Source: Corynebacterium marambiense
Lineage (GTDB): Bacteria; Actinomycetota; Actinomycetes; Mycobacteriales; Mycobacteriaceae
Length of the DNA stretch: 64,000 nt
Assembly: GCF_016342275.1 (NCBI RefSeq)
Contig: NZ_JAEIOT010000007.1
Span: 372,001-436,000, forward strand
Reading direction: 5' to 3'
The notes below the pieces were generated by a model that was not told the origin of the DNA, made no database searches, and was given only the letters and a program-made list of their open reading frames with translations. The translations under genes were made by a program, and so were the position numbers. Positions 11,994-20,572 of this stretch are shown piece by piece. How positions within the stretch are numbered: the first letter of the stretch is position 1; every line of letters starts with the position of its first letter.

Positions 11994-12667
11994 TGCTCAA
12001 GGAACTACGGGAGCAGGTCTGCGAAGGCAACCTGGCGCTTCCCCGGCACGGTCTCGTCGCATGGACGGGAGGTAACCTCTCGGCACTCGCCGACTCCGGT
12101 GACCGGATCGTCATCAAACCATCCGGCAGGCTGTACACCGAAATGACCCCGGATGACATGGTGATCGTGAGCCTCGACGGGCGCATCATCGAAGGTACCC
12201 ACGGGCCCAGCTCGGACACCTCCTCACACCTCGGGATCTACCGGGGCCGTGACGACGTGAAATCAGTGGTACACACCCACTCCACCTACGCGACCGCCTG
12301 GGCGGCACTCGGAGAGGAGATCCCCTGCTGCCTTACCGCAATCTCAGATGAGTTCGGAGGACCAATCCCCTGCGGCGGCTACGCGCGAATAGGAGGCAAC
12401 GCGATCGGAGAAGAGATCCTCCGCAGCATCGGCCACTCACCGGCAATTCTCATGAAACAGCACGGCGTCTTCACCATCGGCCCAGGAATCCAGAAGGCGC
12501 TCCAGGCCGCCGTGATGGTTGAGGACGTTGCACATACCATGTGGGCCGCACGGCTCATGGGTACACCAATCCCGCTTCCCGAAGAGGAAATCGCGGCCAA
12601 CTTTGACCGCTACACCCATCGTTACGGGACAGCCCAAGCATCCGAAGGGGTGACTGAAAATGTTTGA
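11990..12667 (+). CDS. L-ribulose-5-phosphate 4-epimerase (AraD/UlaF type)
   Basis: A 225-residue class II aldolase-fold epimerase giving D-xylulose 5-phosphate. D76 (SSDTSSH), zinc ligands H95 and H97 (HTHSTYATAW), D120, and the third His in KQHGVFT (H158) match AraD/UlaF. GTGGNLS and the phosphate-binding KPSG are also present. GAAGGAGG lies 9 bases before the ATG at 11990; a second ATG follows immediately. The C-terminal catalytic Tyr region is short but has Tyr residues (FDRYTHRYG). Confidence 0.87.
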   Translation: MMLKELREQVCEGNLALPRHGLVAWTGGNLSALADSGDRIVIKPSGRLYTEMTPDDMVIVSLDGRIIEGTHGPSSDTSSHLGIYRGRDDVKSVVHTHSTYATAWAALGEEIPCCLTAISDEFGGPIPCGGYARIGGNAIGEEILRSIGHSPAILMKQHGVFTIGPGIQKALQAAVMVEDVAHTMWAARLMGTPIPLPEEEIAANFDRYTHRYGTAQASEGVTENV

Positions 12668-13604
12668 CATCACATCCATTGGCGAAGGCCAGATCCGACT
12701 GACAGTGATCGAGGGGCGACGACTCGTCAGCTCCACAAAGGTTCTGCTCAACGCTGCATGCTCGGAAGCGAACGTGTGCGGAGTTCTCTCCCAACTCGGA
12801 CGCGCCACATCATGGTGCTCAATCCTGCCCGAGGGCGACCTCGCGGAGCGTTGCCTCTCCGAATACCGCTCCGTCGGCGTTGATCTCTCCAACATGATTC
12901 GTGTGCCCGAGGGCCGGACCGCACTGTACTTCATGGAGCCCGGCAAATCACCGATGCCGTCCCGGGTAACCTACGATCGCCAGCACACCCCGTTTCGAGA
13001 TATCCGGGTCGATGACGTCAACTGGGATTCCATGCTGGACACCAAGCTCGTGTTCGTCACCGGAATCACCGCCTCACTGACCGACAACACCGGTGAAGTC
13101 ATCACCCATTTCGTCAACTCCGCCGCCGATAGGGGCATCGACGTGGTTCTCGACGTGAACTACCGGGGTCTGCTTTGGTCCCCGGAGAAAGCCGCAGAAG
13201 TGCTCACCCCCCTCGCGGAGAAATCCACTGCGCTGTTCTGTTCCCGACGCGACGCCGAGATCGTCTTCGGTATCACCGGCGACGGCCCCGGGTGCGCTAG
13301 GACCCTGCGCGAGCGTTTCGGTGCGACATATGTGGTGTCGACGGATCAGACGAATCCGGTGTACTACGCGGGGCCGGACGGTGAAGACAGCGTCACCGTC
13401 GAGACCGTCCCCATCGTGGATCGCCCCGGAGCCGGTGACAGCTTCGTCGCCGGTTGCCTGCACGGCTTCCTGTCCGGGGACATGCGCAGAGGTGTCGAAT
13501 ACGGCAAGGCGATCGCGAAGTACGCACTCACCCACCACGGTGATCTGACGAGAATCAATCCGGCAGAACTGTCCATCCCCACCACCGCAGACATCATCCG
13601 CTAG
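12660..13604 (+). CDS. PfkB-family carbohydrate kinase
   Basis: A 314-residue ribokinase-fold kinase. The C-terminal PfkB signature DRPGAGDSFVAG carries the catalytic Asp and anion hole, and the N-terminal part is closest in look to 2-keto-3-deoxygluconate kinases (TALYFMEPG segment). The usual N-terminal Gly-Gly sugar motif is replaced by AACSEANVCGVLSQLG. It overlaps the epimerase gene by 8 bases. With no PTS in the operon, this kinase is the natural source of the phosphorylated intermediate that the Ula-type enzymes need. The actual substrate cannot be read from sequence. Confidence 0.8.
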   Translation: MFDITSIGEGQIRLTVIEGRRLVSSTKVLLNAACSEANVCGVLSQLGRATSWCSILPEGDLAERCLSEYRSVGVDLSNMIRVPEGRTALYFMEPGKSPMPSRVTYDRQHTPFRDIRVDDVNWDSMLDTKLVFVTGITASLTDNTGEVITHFVNSAADRGIDVVLDVNYRGLLWSPEKAAEVLTPLAEKSTALFCSRRDAEIVFGITGDGPGCARTLRERFGATYVVSTDQTNPVYYAGPDGEDSVTVETVPIVDRPGAGDSFVAGCLHGFLSGDMRRGVEYGKAIAKYALTHHGDLTRINPAELSIPTTADIIR

Positions 13605-13633
13605 CGGATTGTCCAGAGATTAAGGATATCCCC

Positions 13634-14989
13634 ATGTCCAACACGCCTACTGCGCCGGTGATGACTGCCGCCAGTCAGATTGACGCCGGGAAACTCACCC
13701 GGAACCAGAAGTCCATCGTCGGCCTCGTCATCACGGGCAACATCGCCGAATTCTTCGACATCTTCCTCATCGGCTTCGTGGTGTCGCTCCTGGTCAAACC
13801 GTGGAATCTCTCAGGCTTCGAAGCCGGAGTCATCCTCGCCTGCTCCGGACTCGGAACCGTGGCCGGAGCCATCCTGTGGGGCCGACTGGCCGACAAGGTC
13901 GGACGTAAGGGTGCATTCTGGTGGTGCATCGTCCTCCTCGTGGTTTTCACCGCACTGTGCATCATCACCCCGGATCGCGGCTGGTGGATGCTCGCGATTC
14001 TTCGGATCGGCGTCGGCATCGGTGTCGGCGGTCTCAACATCACCTCGATCCCCTACGTCCAGGAATTCGTCCCCGCCAAGCACCGTGGACTTCTCGCCGG
14101 TCTCGCGTCCGTGTTCATTCCCGTCGGCCTGCTGTTGGGCGCCCAGGCACAGCAGTGGCTCGCCGAGCCCATCGGCTGGCGCGGCCTGATCGCACTCGGC
14201 GTCATTCCGGTGTTCCTCCTGTTCTGGCTGGCACGGGTCCCCGAATCCCCCCGCTTCCTGCAGACCCACGGCCGGGCCGAGGAAGCCAAAGAGGCGTACG
14301 CCTGGGCCCTGATGGTTCCTGTCGGAGAAGTCGGTGACCTCCCTGAACTGAAGAAGGAAAGCTCCGCCAGCTTCAGCAAACTTTTTGAATCCCACAAGAA
14401 GTCCCTGGCACTGATCACCCTGGGTTCGTTCTGCTTCATCCTGGGTTCCTTCACCATCCAATCCTGGGGCCAGACCCTCCTCAAGGACGGTTTCGGCTAC
14501 ACGGCCTCTATGGTCGGACTAATGTTCACGTTCGTCTCGCTCGCGGACATCATCGGGCGCCTCAGCTCCGCGTGGCTGTCCGACATCATCGGCCGCAGGT
14601 GGGTCATGTTCAGCTTCGGAATGCTCGGTGCCGCAGGCTGCGTGATATCCGCCACGGCCTCCACGGGAACCGTCTTCTTCATCGGTATCCTCATCGCGAT
14701 GATGTTCGGTGACGGTGCGTTCGGCATCCTCAACGCCTTCGGTGCCGAACAGTTCCCGAACGATGTGCGCTCGACCGGCCTGGGACTCGGCTACGGTATC
14801 GGCGCTTCCGCGAAGATCTTCGGACCGGCGCTCATGGGATTCCTCATCGGCGGTTCTGCGATCCGGCAGGATGTGACCCTTGATGCGGTGCCACCCGCGT
14901 TCTTCCTGTTCGCGGCGCTACTGGCACTCGGTGGTATTACCTACCTGTTCGCCAAGGAGACGAAGGCCCTGCAGCTGGAGAAGATCTGA
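13634..14989 (+). CDS. MFS permease of the catabolic operon
   Basis: A 451-residue major facilitator with 12 predicted hydrophobic segments. The loop 2-3 motif is GRLADKVGRKG, and the mirrored loop 8-9 motif is SAWLSDIIGRR. RVPESPRFL after helix 6 is typical of the metabolite:H+ symporter/sugar transporter branch. AAGGATATCCCC precedes the ATG. As the last gene of the operon it probably imports the pathway substrate, replacing the PTS used for ascorbate in enterobacteria (inference). Confidence 0.85.
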   Translation: MSNTPTAPVMTAASQIDAGKLTRNQKSIVGLVITGNIAEFFDIFLIGFVVSLLVKPWNLSGFEAGVILACSGLGTVAGAILWGRLADKVGRKGAFWWCIVLLVVFTALCIITPDRGWWMLAILRIGVGIGVGGLNITSIPYVQEFVPAKHRGLLAGLASVFIPVGLLLGAQAQQWLAEPIGWRGLIALGVIPVFLLFWLARVPESPRFLQTHGRAEEAKEAYAWALMVPVGEVGDLPELKKESSASFSKLFESHKKSLALITLGSFCFILGSFTIQSWGQTLLKDGFGYTASMVGLMFTFVSLADIIGRLSSAWLSDIIGRRWVMFSFGMLGAAGCVISATASTGTVFFIGILIAMMFGDGAFGILNAFGAEQFPNDVRSTGLGLGYGIGASAKIFGPALMGFLIGGSAIRQDVTLDAVPPAFFLFAALLALGGITYLFAKETKALQLEKI

Positions 14990-15061
14990 CCTCTCCGCGA
15001 GACGCGGTTCCCATGGAAAGAACACCGTTTTACCCGGATGCATGACTGTTAGACCCTGAGT

Positions 15062-15093
15062 CGGCGGGAAGGTTCATCACGACCTTCCCGCCG
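15062..15093 (+). terminator. Terminator-like hairpin of the catabolic operon
   Basis: CGGCGGGAAGGT pairs perfectly with ACCTTCCCGCCG over 12 bp with an 8-base loop, 72 bases after the MFS stop. The following bases (ATTCTCC) are only weakly T-rich. Confidence 0.75.
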
Positions 15094-15271
15094 ATTCTCC
15101 GTCGGCTCCGGGCGCATGTGCCCCGGGCGATCCTTCCCCTGCGTGCTGTCACACACGTCGAGCAGATGGCACAACGGCCAGGCGGAGCATTCAGTCATCG
15201 CGCACGAGAGTCTTTCTGCTCCGGCACCACATCTGGTGCTCTCGGCTGCGGTCGAGCTATTCACGACACAG

Positions 15272-15304
15272 AAAAACCGCCGACCCGGAAACCGGGAACG
15301 GCGG
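15272..15304 (-). terminator. Rho-independent terminator of rpsO
   Basis: Read on the minus strand, CCGCCGTTCCCGG, a short TTT loop and CCGGGTCGGCGG are followed by TTTTT. It lies 22 bases beyond the rpsO stop. Confidence 0.88.
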
Positions 15305-15325
15305 CTGAACGTTGTTACGAAAACC

Positions 15326-15595
15326 TCAGCGGCGCAGACCCAGGCGGGAGATCAGGTCGCGGTAACGGTCAACGTTGTTCTCCTTCAGGTACTTCAGCAG
15401 GCCGCGGCGACGACCGACCATGAGAAGCAGACCACGGCGGGAGTGGTGATCGTGCTTGTGGAACTTGAGGTGTTCGGTGAGCTCACGGATGCGCGTGGTG
15501 AGCAGCGCAATCTGAGCCTCCGGCGAACCGGTGTCGGACTCGTGCAGACCGAATTCGGCCAGGATTGACTTCTTCTTCTCGGTGGAAAGTGCCAC
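15326..15595 (-). CDS. rpsO: 30S ribosomal protein S15
   Basis: An 89-residue S15 of normal length. [31 protein letters not shown] and the ending [13 protein letters not shown] are diagnostic. The GTG start has GAGGAGAA upstream. It binds the central domain of 16S rRNA. In many bacteria it is cotranscribed with pnp; here it has its own terminator and a foreign operon in between. Confidence 0.97.
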   Translation of the reverse strand: MALSTEKKKSILAEFGLHESDTGSPEAQIALLTTRIRELTEHLKFHKHDHHSRRGLLLMVGRRRGLLKYLKENNVDRYRDLISRLGLRR

Positions 15596-15739
15596 GGAGT
15601 ATTCTCCTCTTACATAATTTCAGTCCACATGAAAATTCCGTGCGCCCAGCGTCACCGCTATCCGGCGTTCGACCGGATCGCGGGTGTACCCCGCACACGG
15701 GGAGCAACTGCTGTGGACCGCAGTCGCAAACCTCGGGCC

Positions 15740-15745
15740 ACTATA
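15740..15745 (-). promoter_or_regulatory. -10 element of the rpsO promoter
   Basis: TATAGT on the minus strand, a near-consensus -10, lies about 145 bases before the rpsO GTG. It predicts a leader of about 135 bases, a region where S15 autoregulation occurs in other bacteria. No good -35 was seen at 16-18 bases. Confidence 0.5.
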
Positions 15746-15767
15746 GCACGCACGACTGTCGACGTTC

Positions 15768-16754
15768 TCACCCGTCCGACCGGTGCGCCTCCATGATCCT
15801 CCGGGTGCGACGCACATCCCGATCCATGGCGGTCAGCAGATCATCGACACCATTGAACGTCTCCATTCCCCTGAGATGCTCGATGAACTCGATCTCACAG
15901 TGCCTGCCGTAGAGATCCGCCTCCCGGTCGAGGACGAAGGCCTCGACACTACGGCGCTCATCACCGAAGGTAGGGTTCGTGCCGACCGAGATCGCGGTGA
16001 TGTATCGGATACCCGGCTCCATGTTCCCGTCAACCGGACCCGCACCGGGGTCATCACCGATGGTGAACCAGCCGCAGTACACGCCGTCGGCGGGTATTGC
16101 GACGGTGTCCGGGAAGTAGAGATTGGCCGTCGGATAGCCGAGCTCCCGACCACCCCGACCAGCGCCACGCACGACCTCCCCAGACAGGCGGAAGGGCCGC
16201 CCGAGAGCCCAGTTCGCACGGGCGACGTCACCCTCATGCAGTAGCCCCCGGATGACCGAGGATGAGACGGTCATCCCGTCATCGGTGAGAAGATCCTGAA
16301 CATCAACCTCGATACCGTACGCGGTGCCGAGCTCACGGAGGGTGTCGATGGTGCCGGAGGCGCGGTGTCCGAAAGTGAAGTTCTCCCCCACCACGACGGC
16401 GGCGGCTCTCAGCTTTTCCACGAGGACCGACGCGACGAACTCTTCGGGAGTCTGTTTCGCCATGCTCGTCGTGAAGGGGACGACGAGCATGTGGTCGACA
16501 CCGAGCTCTCGGGCGAGATCGGCCCGGGTGGTCACGGTACCGAGCATCGGGGGAAGTTTGTCGGGGGCAAACACCGCCATCGGGTGCGGATCGAAGGTCA
16601 TGAGGACCGCGGGAACCCCGAGCTCGCGAGCCCGACGCGTCGCCGCCGCGATGAGTCTCCGGTGTCCGCGGTGGACCCCGTCGAAGACGCCGATTGTCAC
16701 CACCGAACCTTCAAGGTCGGCGGGTATCTTCTCCAGTCCGTGCCAAATGTCCAC
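15768..16754 (-). CDS. ribF: Bifunctional riboflavin kinase / FAD synthetase
   Basis: A 328-residue enzyme making FMN and FAD from riboflavin. The N-terminal nucleotidyltransferase motif GVFDGVHRGH is at residues 22-31. The C-terminal flavokinase domain begins near 185, with GRPFRLSGEVVRG and GYPTANL. The GTG start at 16752-16754 has no ribosome binding site but sits 6 bases after a -10 (TAATCT), which implies a leaderless transcript. Confidence 0.95.
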   Translation of the reverse strand: MDIWHGLEKIPADLEGSVVTIGVFDGVHRGHRRLIAAATRRARELGVPAVLMTFDPHPMAVFAPDKLPPMLGTVTTRADLARELGVDHMLVVPFTTSMAKQTPEEFVASVLVEKLRAAAVVVGENFTFGHRASGTIDTLRELGTAYGIEVDVQDLLTDDGMTVSSSVIRGLLHEGDVARANWALGRPFRLSGEVVRGAGRGGRELGYPTANLYFPDTVAIPADGVYCGWFTIGDDPGAGPVDGNMEPGIRYITAISVGTNPTFGDERRSVEAFVLDREADLYGRHCEIEFIEHLRGMETFNGVDDLLTAMDRDVRRTRRIMEAHRSDG

Positions 16755-16760
16755 TGGTTC

Positions 16761-16782
16761 AGATTACGTGATCGCCTAAACT
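16761..16782. promoter_or_regulatory. Back-to-back leaderless promoters of ribF and truB
   Basis: The minus-strand TAATCT (16761-16766) is 6 bases before the ribF GTG. The plus-strand TAAACT (16777-16782) is 6 bases before the truB ATG. Only 34 bases separate the two coding regions, so the upstream promoter elements must overlap the opposite gene. Confidence 0.6.
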
Positions 16783-16788
16783 GTCCGC

Positions 16789-17691
16789 ATGACTGATCCC
16801 CTCGCCACATCCGGACTCGTTATCGTGGACAAGCCTGTGGGGCTGACCTCGCACGATGTGATCGCCCGCCTCCGTCGGGCCTTCGGTACACGGAAGGTCG
16901 GGCACGCCGGCACACTCGATCCGATGGCAACCGGGGTCCTGGTCGTCGGCCTCGAGCGTGGCACCCGGTTCCTGGCCCACCTGGTGGCTGAGACGAAGTC
17001 CTACACGGGAACGATCCGGCTCGGTGTCTCGACGTCGACAGACGATGCGGACGGAAAAATCGTCGCCACCGCAGCGGCGGGTGCGATAGCCGGGCTGGAT
17101 GACACTACGATCACCGCAGCGCTCGAGAATTTGCGGGGGCCGATCATGCAGAAACCAAGTGCTGTGAGCGCGATCAAGATCGACGGCAAGCGGGCGTATG
17201 AGCGCGTGCGGGCGGGAGAGGCCGTAGACATCCCGGCTCGACCGGTGACCCTCCACCGGCTAGAGGTCACGGATCTGCGTCGCGACGCAGAACACGTCGA
17301 CATCGATATCGACGTCCTGTGCTCCTCCGGGACGTACATCCGTTCCCTCGCACGCGACCTCGGGGCGGCACTCAGCGTCGGGGGCCACCTCACCGCACTC
17401 CGACGCACGTCGGTGGGGCCATTCGATATCTCTCGTGCCCGCCCACTGGCGGAGATCATGGATCAGCCGGAGTTGTCCCTGAGCCTCGACGAGGCGCTCG
17501 TTGCGTCCTTCCCGGTGCTCGAAATCACCGATGGCGAGGGGGCTGCTCTCGCGATGGGGAAATGGCTGGAACCCCGTGGCCTGGAGGGGGTCCACGCCGC
17601 GGTCACACCCGACGGCCGAGCGGTGGCCCTGGTGAAGGAGGGGCGGAAGCGTCTCGCAACAGTGTTCGTCGCCCGTCCGTCGACCCTCTGA
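16789..17691 (+). CDS. truB: tRNA pseudouridine(55) synthase
   Basis: A 300-residue TruB that isomerises U55 in the tRNA T-loop. The catalytic Asp is D44 in GHAGTLDPMATGVL. VDKPVGLTSHDV at the N-terminus and the KPSAVSAIKIDGKRAYERVR segment (partly shown) are conserved. The C-terminal actinobacterial TruB domain follows, in place of a PUA domain. It is divergent from ribF and convergent with pptT, whose stop is 7 bases away. Confidence 0.95.
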   Translation: MTDPLATSGLVIVDKPVGLTSHDVIARLRRAFGTRKVGHAGTLDPMATGVLVVGLERGTRFLAHLVAETKSYTGTIRLGVSTSTDDADGKIVATAAAGAIAGLDDTTITAALENLRGPIMQKPSAVSAIKIDGKRAYERVRAGEAVDIPARPVTLHRLEVTDLRRDAEHVDIDIDVLCSSGTYIRSLARDLGAALSVGGHLTALRRTSVGPFDISRARPLAEIMDQPELSLSLDEALVASFPVLEITDGEGAALAMGKWLEPRGLEGVHAAVTPDGRAVALVKEGRKRLATVFVARPSTL

Positions 17692-17698
17692 CCCGTCT

Positions 17699-18355
17699 CT
17701 AGGTGACCGCCGTGGTTGCGATCACGTAGCCGTCCCGCATCACCCACCTGCCTGCGATGAACGGCACAGGAGTCGGGCGGACCAGCAGGTAGGACACGAA
17801 AGTTCCGTCGAGGCGCAGATCGATCTCGGCCTGTTCGAAACCGAGCCAGCGGTGGGTCAGCGGAAACCACGCTTTGTAAGTGGCTTCCTTCGCGCAGAAC
17901 AACAGGCGGTCCGCCCCCCTGATGCCCGCGTCCCGGAACTTCTCCAGCTGGGGAAGCTCGCCCTCCCGCGCGATCGAACCGAGTATGCCCTCGGGCAGCT
18001 CCTGTGCAGGTTCGGCATCGAGCCCGAGTGATCGGACGAGGAGGGACGGCGCGACCACCGCCGCGCGGAATCCCCCGGTGTGCGTGAGCGACCCGGACAC
18101 CGCGGGCGGGAACAGGGGCATGCCGCGTTCACCCCTCAGGATCGGCGTCCCCGTCTCCCGGCCCAACTGGTCGAGTGCCCGGTGCGCGCACCAACGGGCA
18201 TCACCGAACTCCGCCTTGCGGACATCGAGAGAGTGGGTCACCAGGGCCTTCTCCAGGGGGTGCAGCCCGTTGAAGTTGGTGAGGTCGTTCACCCCGATCT
18301 CGGTCTTCACCCAGCAGAATCTGGCGGAGTTCGGGAACAGATCACCGTCAAGCAT
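17699..18355 (-). CDS. pptT: 4'-phosphopantetheinyl transferase (PptT type)
   Basis: A 218-residue Sfp/EntD-type transferase that activates acyl carrier domains (FAS-I, Pks13, siderophore NRPS) with CoA. The motifs GLDAEP and FCAKEATYKAWFPLTHRWLGF closely follow mycobacterial PptT. The ATG at 18353-18355 was chosen because upstream codons are the shadow of pptH. It overlaps the end of the metallophosphoesterase gene by 8 bases, the same pairing known for PptT/PptH in M. tuberculosis. Confidence 0.92.
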   Translation of the reverse strand: MLDGDLFPNSARFCWVKTEIGVNDLTNFNGLHPLEKALVTHSLDVRKAEFGDARWCAHRALDQLGRETGTPILRGERGMPLFPPAVSGSLTHTGGFRAAVVAPSLLVRSLGLDAEPAQELPEGILGSIAREGELPQLEKFRDAGIRGADRLLFCAKEATYKAWFPLTHRWLGFEQAEIDLRLDGTFVSYLLVRPTPVPFIAGRWVMRDGYVIATTAVT

Positions 18356-19211
18356 CCCGCACCTCCAACACCGGGTACGGCCAGATCCACTCCCCCAACC
18401 GGTGCCGGTTCCATTCCCGTGGATAGCCGAGCGAGACCTCAATGTGCGGAACACCGTCGACCACTGTGATTCCGGGAGTGTGCAGATGCCCGTAGACCAC
18501 GGCACGGGCCCCGTACCTTTGCGCCCAGGTACGCGTGTGTCGGGTACCGCACCAGAGCGACAGTTCGGGGAAGGCGATCTTCTTCACCGGTTCGATGACC
18601 AGGGGCCAGTGGTTGATGAGGATGGTCGGACCGTCGACCTTGCTGAGCCGTTTGATCGAATACGCGAGCCGATCCCAACACCAGGCGCGGATATCGACGA
18701 AGGGGGCGATAGCGAACTGATCGGTCATGACGACCTGCCGGTCGTGCGCGGCTTGGATCGCCTGTTCCACGGTGTATCCGGTCTTGCGGAACGAGTAGTC
18801 GTAAAGGGTGAACAGGGGAACGATGGTGACCCCGTCAAAAACCGGGTACGGATCCTCGGGGGTGAGCACGTCGATCCTCCGACACCCGGCCACCAGCTCG
18901 TCGTACTTGGCCCGCCCCTGGTGTCTATCCGTGGATCGGCAGAACAACTCGTGGTTGCCGGGTGCCCAGATCACGCAGGCGAAGCGCTTGCGGAGCCGGG
19001 TGAGGATCTGCAGCACCAGGTCTGTGCGTTCAGCCACGTCCCCGGCGACGATAAGCCAGTCTGAGGGATCACGCGGTCGGATCGAGTCGATCATCTCCGC
19101 GTTGTCCTTCACTGCCCCGTGCAGGTCGGAGACCGCCCACAGGGTCCGTGTGACTCCGCCCGGTGAGTCGGACCCGCCGGAACCTCTGGAGGACGGTGAC
19201 ATGCGGTTCAT
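18348..19211 (-). CDS. pptH: Metallophosphoesterase, PptH-like phosphopantetheinyl hydrolase
   Basis: A 287-residue calcineurin-type phosphoesterase with the full metal motif set: SDLHG, AGDVAE, GNHELF, NHWP and GHLHTP. In M. tuberculosis the neighbour of PptT, PptH, removes phosphopantetheine from carrier proteins and so opposes PptT. The same overlapping gene pair here supports that function (inference from family and context). It starts where the upstream MATE gene ends. Confidence 0.85.
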   Translation of the reverse strand: MNRMSPSSRGSGGSDSPGGVTRTLWAVSDLHGAVKDNAEMIDSIRPRDPSDWLIVAGDVAERTDLVLQILTRLRKRFACVIWAPGNHELFCRSTDRHQGRAKYDELVAGCRRIDVLTPEDPYPVFDGVTIVPLFTLYDYSFRKTGYTVEQAIQAAHDRQVVMTDQFAIAPFVDIRAWCWDRLAYSIKRLSKVDGPTILINHWPLVIEPVKKIAFPELSLWCGTRHTRTWAQRYGARAVVYGHLHTPGITVVDGVPHIEVSLGYPREWNRHRLGEWIWPYPVLEVRDA

Positions 19212-20572
19212 TATGCCGTACCCGTGGCACTCCGGTCATCGGTTACCCCGCTTAACGCGGAGCTACCGGCCCGCGCCCACCTCATCGAGATGAATCGCCG
19301 GACCACGAACCCGAGTCGCAGAACCATGAAGGCCGTCAAACCGCACCAGACACCGGTGAGGCCCGTCCCGGTGAACAGCGCGAGCCACACCCCGGGAACG
19401 AAACCGATGAGGACGGATGCAATCGTCGCGTTTCGGAGATAGGCGACATCTCCGGCGCCGAGCAGGACCCCGTCGAGGGCGAACACCACGCCACCTGCGA
19501 TGATCATCGCGACCATCAACCACCAGGGACCGCCCATGGCGCTCAACGTCTCCCCATCGGCGGTGAACACCCCGGGGATCACGGAATACCCGAGCACGAA
19601 AACGGCGGCGAGGACGGTGGCCAGGCCGCAGGAGAACACTGTGACCCGGGTACCGACCCTTCGTGCCAGCTGGGAGGTGCCGGCTCCGAGCGCAGCACCG
19701 GTCAAGGCCTGGGCAGCGATCGCGAGGGAGTCGAGGACGAGAGAGATGAAGTTCCACAGCTGCAGCAGCACCTGGTGGGCTGCGAGCGACGCCGCACCGA
19801 ACCGGGCCGCCACCGCGGCCGCGGAAATGAACGCGACCTGGAACGACAGGGAGCGGGCGATGAGATCACGGCCCATCACCAGCTGCGTGCGCATGATCCG
19901 CAGGTCCGGTCGCCAGTCTCCTCCGTGCATCCGGGCGAGGCAGATCAGGAAGAGTATCGCGGTGACGGATTCACCGGTGAGATTCGCCCAGGCCGAACCG
20001 ACGATTCCGATATGCCCCACGAGGTACGGGACGAGAATCGCTGACGGAATCACGCCGGCGAGGGTGAACCACAACGGCAGCCGGGTGTTCTGGATGCCCC
20101 GCAGCCATCCGTTTCCGGCCATCGTCACGAGTATCAGCGGGATGCCCATGCCTGCGACCCGAAGCCACGTCGTGGCTTCTGCGGCGACGACCGCATCACC
20201 GGCCAGCCACAGGGTCAGCCATGGCGCGCCGGCGAGGATCACCACCGCTATCACCAGACCGACAGTCAGTGCCACCCACGTCGCCTGGATGCCTTCACCG
20301 ACCGCGGCGCGCTTCTCCCCTGCACCGTAGAGTCTGGCGGAGCGCGCGGTAGTTCCGTAGCTGAGGAAGGTCAGCTGCGTGGTCACCATCGCCTGAATGG
20401 TGGTGGCTGCGCCGAGGGCTGCGAGTTCGTGTTGCCCGAGACGCCCGACCACGGCCGTGTCAAGCAGGAGATAGAGGGGTGTCGCGGCGAGCACACCGAG
20501 TGCCGGGAGGGCGAGGCCGAGAATCTCTCCGAGGCTGACCTTCTCCAGGTTCCTGGCCGTCCTGTCGGTCAC
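19211..20572 (-). CDS. dinF: MATE-family efflux transporter (DinF type)
   Basis: A 453-residue polytopic membrane protein with 12 hydrophobic segments and the DinF-like pattern of actinobacterial MATE proteins (LDTAVVGRLGQHELAALGA and LWNFISLVLDSLAIAAQAL, both shown as excerpts). It probably exports cationic compounds using an ion gradient; the substrate is unknown. GTG at 20570-20572 overlaps the nrnA stop as GTGA, so it is translationally coupled. The same order (rbfA, nrnA, dinF) occurs in mycobacteria. Confidence 0.9.
   Translation of the reverse strand: MTDRTARNLEKVSLGEILGLALPALGVLAATPLYLLLDTAVVGRLGQHELAALGAATTIQAMVTTQLTFLSYGTTARSARLYGAGEKRAAVGEGIQATWVALTVGLVIAVVILAGAPWLTLWLAGDAVVAAEATTWLRVAGMGIPLILVTMAGNGWLRGIQNTRLPLWFTLAGVIPSAILVPYLVGHIGIVGSAWANLTGESVTAILFLICLARMHGGDWRPDLRIMRTQLVMGRDLIARSLSFQVAFISAAAVAARFGAASLAAHQVLLQLWNFISLVLDSLAIAAQALTGAALGAGTSQLARRVGTRVTVFSCGLATVLAAVFVLGYSVIPGVFTADGETLSAMGGPWWLMVAMIIAGGVVFALDGVLLGAGDVAYLRNATIASVLIGFVPGVWLALFTGTGLTGVWCGLTAFMVLRLGFVVRRFISMRWARAGSSALSGVTDDRSATGTA

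Larger units (their letters stand above)
14990..15325. other. Intergenic region between the convergent island operon and rpsO
   Basis: 336 bases without a supported gene. It carries a terminator for each of the two convergent operons (listed separately). The 180 bases between the two hairpins show no further structure that I can support. Confidence 0.6.
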
